From an uncultured Burkholderiales bacterium (GTDB lineage Bacteria; Pseudomonadota; Gammaproteobacteria; Burkholderiales; Burkholderiaceae): a DNA stretch of 6,124 nt. The notes beneath the pieces are model-generated. The model ran no database searches and was not told where the DNA came from. It saw nothing but the letters and a program-made list of their open reading frames with translations. Each line of letters begins with the position of its first letter. Position 1 is the first letter of the stretch. The DNA is taken from contig CALBEV010000145.1 in NCBI GenBank assembly GCA_937891045.1, positions 1-6,124 of the forward strand. The letters are read 5' to 3'. Positions 1 to 6,124 of the stretch are shown in pieces. Position numbers and translations under genes: made by a program.

Positions 1-543
1 GGCGTGTTTCGTTTGATCTATGGGTCATCGGGGTTGTCTTACAGCGTGCCAGAGGCTTTACAAGGCGCCACCGATTTGAATTTCATGGTCTTGCCCAACT
101 ACCGCGCTTGGGTGGTTGTTGCGTCCTTGGTGGTTTGTTTTGCCACTTGGTTTGTGATTGAAAAAACCAAGTTGGGCGCCTATTTGCGGGCCGGTACTGA
201 AAACCCACGATTGGTCGAAGCCTTTGGCATCAATGTGCCTTTGATGGTGACACTCACCTATGGATTCGGGGTGGCCTTGGCCGCTTTTGCTGGCGTCTTG
301 GCAGCACCCATTTACCAAGTGGCCCCGCTGATGGGCTCGAACCTCATCATCGTCGTATTCGCTGTGGTGGTCATCGGTGGCATGGGTTCCATCATGGGCT
401 CTATCCTCACGGGTTTGGGCTTGGGCGTGATCGAAGGCTTCACCAAGGTGTTTTACCCCGAAGCCTCTAGCACCGTGGTGTTCATCATCATGGCCGTCGT
501 CTTGTGGGTTCGTCCTGCAGGCTTGTTTGGCAAAGAAAAATAA
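1..543 (+). CDS. livH: Branched-chain amino acid type ABC transporter permease, LivH family (5' end cut by window)
   Basis: This is one of the two membrane subunits of a HAAT-family ABC importer in the cytoplasmic membrane. It should form a heterodimer with the LivM-type protein encoded next. About 180 residues are visible. The reading frame is open from the first base, and the GTG at position 4 is not a convincing start. LivH proteins are usually about 290-310 residues, so roughly 110-130 N-terminal residues lie outside the window. Counting from the first full codon, the seen signatures are a cytoplasmic loop with ENPRLVEAFGI starting near residue 67, and GGMGSIMG at residues 126-133 followed by a Gly/Leu-rich segment. 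These match the conserved loop that contacts the ATPase. The C-terminal VRPAGLFGKEK is also typical of LivH. Several hydrophobic membrane spans are evident. The family assignment is strong. The substrate is not determined, because HAAT systems also carry urea, amides, aromatic and other carboxylic acids. Confidence 0.93.
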   Translation, partial: GVFRLIYGSSGLSYSVPEALQGATDLNFMVLPNYRAWVVVASLVVCFATWFVIEKTKLGAYLRAGTENPRLVEAFGINVPLMVTLTYGFGVALAAFAGVLAAPIYQVAPLMGSNLIIVVFAVVVIGGMGSIMGSILTGLGLGVIEGFTKVFYPEASSTVVFIIMAVVLWVRPAGLFGKEK

Positions 544-552
544 CCGAAGCAA

Positions 553-1530
553 ATGCACATGGGCAAGACCATCGTTTTCACACTGTTGCTGTTGGCGGGC
601 TTGTTGGCCCCCATGGTGGTGTACCCCGTTTTCATGATGAAGTTGTTGTGTTTTGCCTTGTTTGCTTGCGCCTTCAACTTGCTCATTGGGTACACCGGCT
701 TGCTGTCTTTTGGTCATGCGGCGTTTTTAGGTGGGGCCGGCTATACAGCTGGTTATGTCCTGCGCGACTTAGGCTGGTCGCCTGAGTGGGGCATTCTCTG
801 CGGCACCTTGTTTGCGGCACTCATGGCGTGGTTGATGGGCAGTTTGGCCATCCGCCGACAAGGCATCTACTTCACCATGATCACCTTGGCACTCTCGCAA
901 ATGCTGTATTTCTTTTTCTTGCAAGCGCCCTTCACCGGCGGTGAAGATGGCTTGCAAGGCATTCCCCGAGGTGCTTTGTTTGGCCTGATCGATTTGAAAA
1001 ACGATTTGACGCTCTATTATTTGGTGTTGGCTATTTTTGTGTTTGGTTTTTGGGTGATTCACCGCACCATTCATTCACCTTTTGGGCAGGTCCTGAACGC
1101 CATCAAAGAAAACGAACCGCGTGCCATTTCACTGGGTTATGACGTCAACCGCTACAAATTGTTGGCCTTCATTTTGTCTGGCGCTTTGGCAGGCTTGGCG
1201 GGTGCCACCAAGGTCTTGGTGCTGGGCTTTGAAACCCTGACCGATGTGCACTGGAGCATGTCCGGCTTGGTGGTGCTCATGACCTTGGTCGGTGGATTGG
1301 GCACGGTGACAGGCCCCATACTCGGCGCATTCTTCATCACTTTGTTGGAAAACAAAATGGGTGAAATCGGTGTTCTGTTGCAAAGCATCACGGGCATCGA
1401 ATGGTTTGCGAATTTGGGCGAATCTGTCACCATCGTGACTGGTTTGATTTTCGTGATTTGTGTTTTGATGTTCCGTCGCGGCATTGTTGGTGAACTGCTG
1501 CACCGCACTTCTTCAAAGGGTCTCCAATGA
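553..1530 (+). CDS. livM: Branched-chain amino acid type ABC transporter permease, LivM family
   Basis: This is a complete 325-residue multi-pass inner-membrane protein, the second permease subunit paired with the upstream LivH-type protein. The N-terminal hallmark NLLIGYTGLLSFGHAAFLG lies at residues 42-60. A cytoplasmic loop KENEPRAISLG begins at residue 185, followed by a LAGLAGA turn and then GGLGTVTGP at residues 247-255, the conserved segment that couples to the ATPase. Its length is normal for a stand-alone LivM, with no fused ATP-binding domain. It starts 9 nt after the livH stop. ATG 553 is used here, but a second in-frame ATG at 559 is equally possible, since neither has a clear Shine-Dalgarno sequence and translation may be coupled to livH. 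The stop overlaps the next start by 4 nt. No livG or livF follows, which departs from the common livHMGF order. The substrate is unknown. Confidence 0.94.
   Translation: MHMGKTIVFTLLLLAGLLAPMVVYPVFMMKLLCFALFACAFNLLIGYTGLLSFGHAAFLGGAGYTAGYVLRDLGWSPEWGILCGTLFAALMAWLMGSLAIRRQGIYFTMITLALSQMLYFFFLQAPFTGGEDGLQGIPRGALFGLIDLKNDLTLYYLVLAIFVFGFWVIHRTIHSPFGQVLNAIKENEPRAISLGYDVNRYKLLAFILSGALAGLAGATKVLVLGFETLTDVHWSMSGLVVLMTLVGGLGTVTGPILGAFFITLLENKMGEIGVLLQSITGIEWFANLGESVTIVTGLIFVICVLMFRRGIVGELLHRTSSKGLQ
1515..1520 (+). promoter_or_regulatory. Ribosome binding site for the MFS gene, inside livM
   Basis: AAAGGG lies 6 nt before the ATG at 1527, within the last codons of livM. It supports this start for the MFS transporter. 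Together with the ATGA overlap it suggests translational coupling of the two genes. Confidence 0.55.
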
Positions 1531-2828
1531 ACCAAGCCATCTCAAACACCGCTGCGGTCAGTGCCGCAGAAGACGCCACCTATCTGAAAGTCACCTGGCG
1601 GCTGATCCCGTTCCTGCTGGTTTGCTACATCATTGCCTACCTGGACCGCGTCAATGTGGGTTTTGCCAAGTTGCAAATGCAAAACGCCTTGGGCTTTTCG
1701 GATGTGGTTTATGGCTTGGGCGCAGGCATGTTTTTCATTGGATACTTTATTTTTGAAGTGCCCAGCAACATCATCTTGCATCGGGTCGGTGCCCGGCGTT
1801 GGATCGCCCGCATCATGGTGACTTGGGGTTTGATTTCAGGCAGCATGATGTTTGTGCAAACCGAAATGCAGTTTTATGTGATGCGTTTCTTATTGGGTGT
1901 CGCAGAAGCAGGCTTCTTTCCCGGCATCATTTTGTACCTCACCTACTGGTACCCCGCACAGCGCCGAGGCCGAATCATTTCCTTGTTCATGACCGGCATT
2001 CCCTTGGCGGGTGTCATTGGCGGGCCCTTGTCGGGTTGGATCATGAAAAGCTGGGATCAGGTTGGGGGCTATCAAGGTTGGCAGTGGATGTTTTTGTTGG
2101 AAGCGTTGCCCGCCGTTTTTGTCGGCTTCATGGTGTATTGGTACCTGGATGACCGCATCACCGATGCCAAATGGCTGTCCGAGTCAGAGCGCCAAATGCT
2201 GGCGCAGCACATTGATGAAGAAGACCAATCCAAAGAACACATGCCTGTTTCAGCGGTGTTCAAAAACAAGCGGGTTTGGGTGATGAGCGCCATTTATTTC
2301 AGCTTGGCCATGAGTTTGTATGGTGTGAGCTTTTGGCTGCCCACCATCATCAACGGAATGGGCGTCAAAGACAATTTTTCCATTGGCTTGCTTTCAGCCG
2401 TCCCTTGGTTGGCTGGTGTGTTTTCAATGCTCTGGTTTGGCCGCAGCGCTGACAAGCACAAAGAGCGCCGCTGGCATGTGGTGATTCCGATGCTGATGGC
2501 TGCGACCGGCCTGGTGTTGTCTGTGCTGTTGGCCAGCAATGTGTATTTGTCCTTTGCTGCACTGATCTTGGCCTGCATGGGCATCGTCTCTGGCATTCCC
2601 TTGTTTTGGAGCTTGCCCACCTCGTTTCTGGCTGGGGCGGGTGCCGCAGCGGGTATTGCCGCCATCAACTCCATCGCCAATTTGGCAGGTTTTGTGGCGC
2701 CCTATGTGGTGGGTTGGTTGAAGCAAGTCACCCAGTCAACAGATTCAGGCATGTATTTGCTGGCTGTGGTCTTGTTGATTGGTGCGGCCATCACCTTGAC
2801 CATTCCCAGCAAACTGGTTAACCGTTGA
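1527..2828 (+). CDS. MFS transporter, anion:cation symporter (ACS) family, probable organic-anion permease
   Basis: This is a complete 433-residue secondary transporter with the usual 12-span MFS pattern, expected to import an organic anion with protons or another cation. After a short cytoplasmic N-terminus, the first membrane span runs into YLDRVNVGFAKLQM (residues 38-51, with D40, R41 and N43), a hallmark of the ACS family (tartrate, phthalate, hydroxyphenylacetate and glucarate type carriers). HRVGARRWIARIM at residues 85-97 corresponds to the MFS loop 2-3 motif. R120 to G130 (RFLLGVAEAGF) and the basic stretch QRRGR near 145-149 are also family-typical. The central cytoplasmic loop spans roughly 207-250. 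IPLFWSLPTSFLAGAGAAAG at 357-376 and NLAGFVAPYVVGWL at 385-398 match the C-terminal half. The start overlaps the livM stop by 4 nt, so it is probably in the same operon. The exact substrate cannot be read from sequence. Confidence 0.9.
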   Translation: MNQAISNTAAVSAAEDATYLKVTWRLIPFLLVCYIIAYLDRVNVGFAKLQMQNALGFSDVVYGLGAGMFFIGYFIFEVPSNIILHRVGARRWIARIMVTWGLISGSMMFVQTEMQFYVMRFLLGVAEAGFFPGIILYLTYWYPAQRRGRIISLFMTGIPLAGVIGGPLSGWIMKSWDQVGGYQGWQWMFLLEALPAVFVGFMVYWYLDDRITDAKWLSESERQMLAQHIDEEDQSKEHMPVSAVFKNKRVWVMSAIYFSLAMSLYGVSFWLPTIINGMGVKDNFSIGLLSAVPWLAGVFSMLWFGRSADKHKERRWHVVIPMLMAATGLVLSVLLASNVYLSFAALILACMGIVSGIPLFWSLPTSFLAGAGAAAGIAAINSIANLAGFVAPYVVGWLKQVTQSTDSGMYLLAVVLLIGAAITLTIPSKLVNR

Positions 2829-2839
2829 TTACATCTGCC

Positions 2840-2870
2840 GTTACTTGGTTGTTAGAATTTCGCAAGTATC
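2840..2870. repeat. Short imperfect inverted repeat in the cstA leader
   Basis: TACTTG at 2842-2847 is exactly mirrored by CAAGTA at 2863-2868. Extending both arms to 8 bases gives 7 of 8 pairs. Arm centres are 21 bp apart, about two helical turns, as in many dimeric operator sites. A match of this size has a substantial chance of arising randomly in a 69-nt gap, so a regulatory role is only a suggestion. The gap (2829-2897) contains no convincing terminator and only weak promoter-like hexamers. Confidence 0.25.
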
Positions 2871-2885
2871 AGCTCTTCCACAGGC

Positions 2886-2891
2886 AAGGAG
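2886..2891 (+). promoter_or_regulatory. Ribosome binding site of cstA
   Basis: AAGGAG lies 6 nt before the ATG at 2898. This strong Shine-Dalgarno match fixes the cstA start. It is the best ribosome binding site in the window and suggests independent, efficient initiation of cstA. Confidence 0.85.
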
Positions 2892-2897
2892 TTTCCA

Positions 2898-4952
2898 ATG
2901 AACAATATCAGTAAACATTTCATGTGGTTGGCCATCGCCATCTTCGGTGCGTTCTCGCTTGGCGTGGTTGCCCTGAGCCAAGGCGAGAGCATCAACGCCT
3001 TGTGGATTGTCACTGCGGCTGTGTGTATTTACCTGATTGCCTACCGGTTTTACGCCTTGTACATCGCTAAAAATGTGATGCAACTCGATGGCAACCGGCT
3101 CACGCCAGCTGTGCGATTGAATGATGGTTTGGACTATGTGCCGACCCATAAAAACGTCTTGTTTGGTCACCATTTCGCAGCCATTGCAGGTGCGGGCCCA
3201 CTGGTTGGCCCTGTGTTGGCAGCGCAAATGGGCTACTTGCCCGGTTTCCTTTGGTTGCTGGTGGGCGTTGTTTTGGCCGGTGCGGTGCAAGACTTCATGG
3301 TGCTGTTCATTTCCGTGAGGCGCAACGGCCGTTCATTGGGCGACATGGTCAAAGAAGAAATGGGTGTGGTGCCCGGCGTGATTGCCATGTTTGGCACCTT
3401 CATGATCATCACGATTTTGTTGGCTGTGTTGGCTTTGATCGTGGTCAAGGCCTTGGCTGAAAGCCCCTGGGGCACGTTCACAGTGGCGGCCACCATCCCG
3501 ATTGCCATCTTCATGGGTCTTTATTCCCGCTATTTCAGACCCGGTCACATTGCTGAAATTTCACTCATTGGCTTCGTGCTGCTCATGCTTGCCATCATTT
3601 TTGGTGGGCAAGTGGCCGCAGACCCAAGCTTGGCACCGATGTTCACCTTTGATGGCAAACAACTCACGCTGATGTTGTTGGCCTACGGTGTGGTGGCCTC
3701 TGTGCTGCCTGTTTGGCTGTTGCTCGCCCCGCGCGACTACTTGTCCACATTCTTGAAAATCGGCACCATCATTGGTTTGGCCATTGGCATCTTGTTGGTC
3801 GCACCCGATTTGAAAATGCCCGCTGTCACCAAATTTGTCGATGGCACAGGTCCTGTATGGTCCGGCTCCTTGTTCCCCTTCTTGTTCATCACCATCGCCT
3901 GTGGTGCTGTTTCCGGATTCCATGCCCTGATTTCTTCAGGCACCACGCCCAAGTTGCTTGAAAACGAAATGCATGCGCCGCTGATCGGCTATGGCGGCAT
4001 GTTGATGGAATCCTTTGTGGCGGTCATGGCCTTGGTTGCTGCCTCCATCATCGAGCCTGGTGTGTATTTCGCCATGAACAGCCCAGCAGCACTCATTGGC
4101 ACCACCCCCGAGACAGCAGCAACTGCCATCAGCCAGTGGGGCTTTTTCATCACCCCTGAAATGTTGCAAGAAACAGCCCGCAATGTGGGCGAAACAACCA
4201 TCATCTCGCGCACCGGTGGCGCACCTACGTTGGCCGTGGGCATGGCCCAAATTTTCGCGTCCGCCATTGGCGGGCCCGGCATGATGGCTTTCTGGTACCA
4301 CTTTGCGATTTTGTTTGAAGCCCTGTTCATCTTGACCGCTGTAGATGCCGGTACCCGTGTGGGCCGCTTCATGCTGCAAGACCTGATGGGCACGGTTGTG
4401 CCTGCCCTCAAAGACACCCAGTCGATTGCTGGCAACCTGATTGCTTCTGTGTTGTGTGTCAGCGCTTGGGGTTACTTCCTCTACCAAGGCGTTTCAGACC
4501 CCTTGGGCGGCATCAACACGCTTTGGCCTTTGTTTGGTATTTCCAATCAGATGTTGGCCGCCATCGCCTTGACCTTGTGCACCGTGGTGTTGTTCAAGAT
4601 GAAGCGTCAGAAATATGCGTGGGTCACCTTGGTGCCCACCACATGGCTGCTGATTTGCACACTCACCGCCGGTTTGGAAAAAATATTCCACAGCAATCCC
4701 AAAATTGGTTTCTTGTCGAATGCAGAAAGATTCCAAGCCGCCTTGGCGCAAGACCAAATCTTGGCACCAGCTAAAACCATGGCGCAGATGCACCAGATCA
4801 TTTTCAACAACTACCTCAATGCGGGTCTCGCTGCCCTGTTCATGTTGGTGTTGTTGTCTGTGGTGTTCTATGGCATCAAACAATGCAGGATTGCGCTGAA
4901 ATCAAACCAACCCACAACGCATGAAGCGGTGGGCAATTTGAAATCGGCCTGA
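2898..4952 (+). CDS. cstA: Carbon starvation protein CstA family transporter, probable pyruvate importer
   Basis: This is a complete 684-residue polytopic inner-membrane protein, close to the roughly 700 residues of E. coli CstA and BtsT. E. coli members take up pyruvate, and older work linked CstA to peptide use during carbon starvation. The family signature HHFAAIAGAGPLVGP is at residues 91-105, followed by AAQMGYLPG and GAVQDFMVLFISVRRNG up to about residue 144. Further conserved blocks are GTTPK at 348-352 and DAGTRVGRFMLQDLMG from residue 483. The last third carries the CstA C-terminal multi-span region and ends in a short basic and polar cytoplasmic tail. The start is supported by a strong AAGGAG site. 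The gene follows the MFS gene after 69 nt and precedes a YbdD/YjiX gene by 2 nt, the arrangement also found at both E. coli paralogous loci. Family assignment is near certain. Pyruvate as substrate is inferred from homologues. Confidence 0.96.
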   Translation: MNNISKHFMWLAIAIFGAFSLGVVALSQGESINALWIVTAAVCIYLIAYRFYALYIAKNVMQLDGNRLTPAVRLNDGLDYVPTHKNVLFGHHFAAIAGAGPLVGPVLAAQMGYLPGFLWLLVGVVLAGAVQDFMVLFISVRRNGRSLGDMVKEEMGVVPGVIAMFGTFMIITILLAVLALIVVKALAESPWGTFTVAATIPIAIFMGLYSRYFRPGHIAEISLIGFVLLMLAIIFGGQVAADPSLAPMFTFDGKQLTLMLLAYGVVASVLPVWLLLAPRDYLSTFLKIGTIIGLAIGILLVAPDLKMPAVTKFVDGTGPVWSGSLFPFLFITIACGAVSGFHALISSGTTPKLLENEMHAPLIGYGGMLMESFVAVMALVAASIIEPGVYFAMNSPAALIGTTPETAATAISQWGFFITPEMLQETARNVGETTIISRTGGAPTLAVGMAQIFASAIGGPGMMAFWYHFAILFEALFILTAVDAGTRVGRFMLQDLMGTVVPALKDTQSIAGNLIASVLCVSAWGYFLYQGVSDPLGGINTLWPLFGISNQMLAAIALTLCTVVLFKMKRQKYAWVTLVPTTWLLICTLTAGLEKIFHSNPKIGFLSNAERFQAALAQDQILAPAKTMAQMHQIIFNNYLNAGLAALFMLVLLSVVFYGIKQCRIALKSNQPTTHEAVGNLKSA

Positions 4953-4954
4953 TC

Positions 4955-5173
4955 ATGGCTAGCCCAGTGCTGGACAAGCTCAAAGCCCTCAACGGCTATT
5001 TTGTGCAAACCGCCCACCTGATGGTGGGCGTGCCCAGCTACCAAACCTACCTCGACCACATGAAAACCACGCATGGGGACGACATGCCAGTCATGAATTA
5101 CGAGGAGTTTTTCAGAGAACGCCAAGCCGCCAGGTTTGGTGAAGGTGCCACCAGAATCAGTCGCTGCTGCTAG
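4955..5173 (+). CDS. ybdD: YbdD/YjiX family small protein (DUF466), partner of CstA
   Basis: This 72-residue soluble protein matches the E. coli YbdD/YjiX family (about 65-67 residues), encoded directly after cstA and btsT. Shared features are HLMVGVPSYQTYLDHMKTTH at residues 21-40, YEEFFRERQAARFG at 49-62, and two terminal cysteines at 71-72. No membrane segment or signal peptide is present. The ATG comes 2 nt after the cstA stop with no good Shine-Dalgarno sequence, which points to translational coupling with cstA. The constant pairing of the two families suggests YbdD is needed for, or modulates, the transporter. The mechanism is not evident from the sequence. The assignment is confident despite the small size, because most of the length aligns with family motifs. 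Confidence 0.93.
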   Translation: MASPVLDKLKALNGYFVQTAHLMVGVPSYQTYLDHMKTTHGDDMPVMNYEEFFRERQAARFGEGATRISRCC

Positions 5174-5189
5174 GCCCAGCCCCAGCGTT

Positions 5190-6124
5190 TCACCCCATGG
5201 TTTTCAAGCGCAACTCGAATTTTTGAATCTTGCCGGTTGAAGTTTTGGGGATGACCTCAAAACGAATTTCTTTAGGTGCTTTGTAACTTGCCAGCAGGCT
5301 TTTACAGTGGCTGATCAATTCAGCAGCGGTCACAGCGCTTTGGGGCTTGAGCTCGACAAATGCCACCGGCACTTCCCCCCATTTGCTGTCCGGCTTGGCC
5401 ACCACGGCACAGGCCATGACTGACGGATGTCGGTAAAGCGCATCTTCAACTTCAATGGAACTGATGTTTTCACCTCCAGAGATGATGATGTCTTTGCTGC
5501 GGTCTTTGATCTTCACATAGCGGTCTGGCTCCAGCACCGCCAAGTCACCGGTGTGAAACCAGCCGCCTTCAAAAGCCTTGGCCGTGGCTGCCGGGTTTTT
5601 CAGGTAGCCCTTCATCACCAAGTTGCCTTGGAACATGATTTCACCCATGCTGGTGCCATCTGCATCCAGAGCTTGCATGGTTTCAGGGTCTAGTACCGTC
5701 ATGCTTTCTTGCAAGGGATAACGCACACCTTGACGGCCATTGAGACGCACTTGTTCCGACAACGACTCGGTTGCCCATGCATCTCTTTTCACAGCCACTG
5801 ACGCCGGTCCATAAACTTCGGTGAGGCCGTAAACGTGGGTGATGTCAAACCCCATTTGGGCCATGCCTTCGATCATGGATGCAGGGGGTGCTGCACCAGC
5901 CACCATGCCCTTGATTGCCTGAGTCACGCCGCTGCGCATGGCTGCAGGTGCCGCCAGCAGCAAGTTATGGACGATGGGTGCCGCGCAGTAGTGATCCACT
6001 TGGTGTTCACTCATGCGCTGCAAGATAGGCGCAGCTTCAACGCGTCGCAAACACACATGCACGCCACCCAGCATGGCAATCGTCCAAGGGAAGCACCAGC
6101 CATTGCAATGGAACATGGGCAGTG
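5190..6124 (-). CDS. AMP-forming acyl-CoA synthetase, C-terminal part (5' end cut by window)
   Basis: This is an ATP-dependent carboxylic acid:CoA ligase of the ANL superfamily, which activates a carboxylate through an acyl-adenylate and then a CoA thioester. The visible part is about 310 residues of an enzyme usually near 540-550. The frame stays open to the right edge, so the ATG at 6116 is internal: it sits within LPMFHCNGW, a known internal motif of medium- and long-chain type ligases (AlkK-like). Counting from that Met, the motifs are GAAPP at 74-78, VYGLTEVYGP at 95-104 (adenylate binding), WFHTGD at 186-191, KIKDRSKDIIISGGENISS at 202-220 (hinge and C-terminal domain), and PKTSTGKIQK at 290-299 with the catalytic lysine at 296. 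All key residues in the visible part are intact. It converges on ybdD with 16 nt between stops. Substrate chain length is not determined. Confidence 0.93.
   Translation of the reverse strand, partial: LPMFHCNGWCFPWTIAMLGGVHVCLRRVEAAPILQRMSEHQVDHYCAAPIVHNLLLAAPAAMRSGVTQAIKGMVAGAAPPASMIEGMAQMGFDITHVYGLTEVYGPASVAVKRDAWATESLSEQVRLNGRQGVRYPLQESMTVLDPETMQALDADGTSMGEIMFQGNLVMKGYLKNPAATAKAFEGGWFHTGDLAVLEPDRYVKIKDRSKDIIISGGENISSIEVEDALYRHPSVMACAVVAKPDSKWGEVPVAFVELKPQSAVTAAELISHCKSLLASYKAPKEIRFEVIPKTSTGKIQKFELRLKTMG

Noticed and set aside
4..6. GTG as a native start codon for the LivH-type gene
   Set aside because: The frame is open to the window edge and the visible protein lacks the N-terminal third of the family, so the true start lies upstream.
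58..717. Long minus-strand open frame of 219 codons opposite livH and livM
   Set aside because: Its product is extremely rich in His, Gln and Asp, with no recognisable domain. It spans two clearly real genes on the other strand, including their junction. This is the usual shadow of a hydrophobic coding sequence.
2816..2823. Palindrome GGTTAACC at the end of the MFS gene as a terminator or operator
   Set aside because: It is only 8 bp with no loop, symmetry breaks immediately outside, and no T-run follows. It is best explained as coding sequence.
2825..2873. Possible sigma-70 promoter before cstA (TAGAAT at 2853-2858, or TTGGTT at 2845-2850 with TATCAG at 2867-2872)
   Set aside because: TAGAAT has no acceptable -35 hexamer at 16-18 nt. 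The TTGGTT/TATCAG pair with 16-nt spacing matches consensus at only about 3 and 4 of 6 positions. Neither is strong enough to list as a feature.
3936..4487. Minus-strand open frame of 183 codons opposite cstA
   Set aside because: It has the same biased His/Gln/Gly/Cys composition and no domain, and lies wholly inside conserved parts of cstA.
5137..5153. Possible hairpin TGGTG/CACCA at the end of ybdD as a terminator
   Set aside because: The stem has five pairs with a 7-nt loop, lies within the coding sequence, and has no downstream T-run.
1..6124. Search for CRISPR arrays, tRNA/rRNA genes, insertion sequence ends, phage or defence genes
   Set aside because: Coding sequence fills nearly the whole window with intact housekeeping-type transporters and a ligase. 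I saw no direct-repeat arrays, no transposase or integrase, and no structured RNA signature.

Overview
The window reads as an ordinary, densely packed chromosomal stretch from a Gram-negative heterotroph. Base composition is moderate to moderately GC-rich by eye, with very heavy use of TTG for leucine. The gene families and their style resemble freshwater Betaproteobacteria (Burkholderiales, for example Comamonadaceae such as Limnohabitans or Rhodoferax). That placement is inferred from overall impression, not from a marker gene.

Layout: a rightward block of five genes fills positions 1-5173. It begins with the 3' part of a LivH-type permease cut by the window edge, followed 9 nt later by a complete LivM-type permease. 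Together these are the two membrane subunits of a branched-chain amino acid type (HAAT family) ABC importer. The livM stop overlaps by 4 nt (ATGA) the start of a complete MFS transporter of the anion:cation symporter (ACS) family, which typically carries organic anions. After a 69-nt gap come a complete CstA family transporter (carbon starvation protein, pyruvate uptake in E. coli) and, 2 nt further on, its usual small partner of the YbdD/YjiX family. On the opposite strand, converging with only 16 nt between stops, lies the C-terminal part of an AMP-forming acyl-CoA synthetase that runs off the right edge.

How the genes may work together: four of the six genes are membrane transport proteins and a fifth is the small partner of one of them. 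All are of types that import amino acids or small organic acids. The sixth activates carboxylic acids to CoA thioesters. A role in scavenging small organic acids is plausible, but the substrates of the ABC and MFS transporters cannot be read from the sequence. The ABC ATPases (LivG, LivF) and binding protein (LivK) are not in the window and must lie upstream or elsewhere.

I see no RNA genes, insertion sequences, CRISPR arrays, phage genes or defence genes. There is no gene-free stretch longer than 69 nt, and nothing here looks like an undescribed system. The most useful observations are the translational overlap between an ABC permease and an MFS transporter, and the tight cstA-ybdD coupling.
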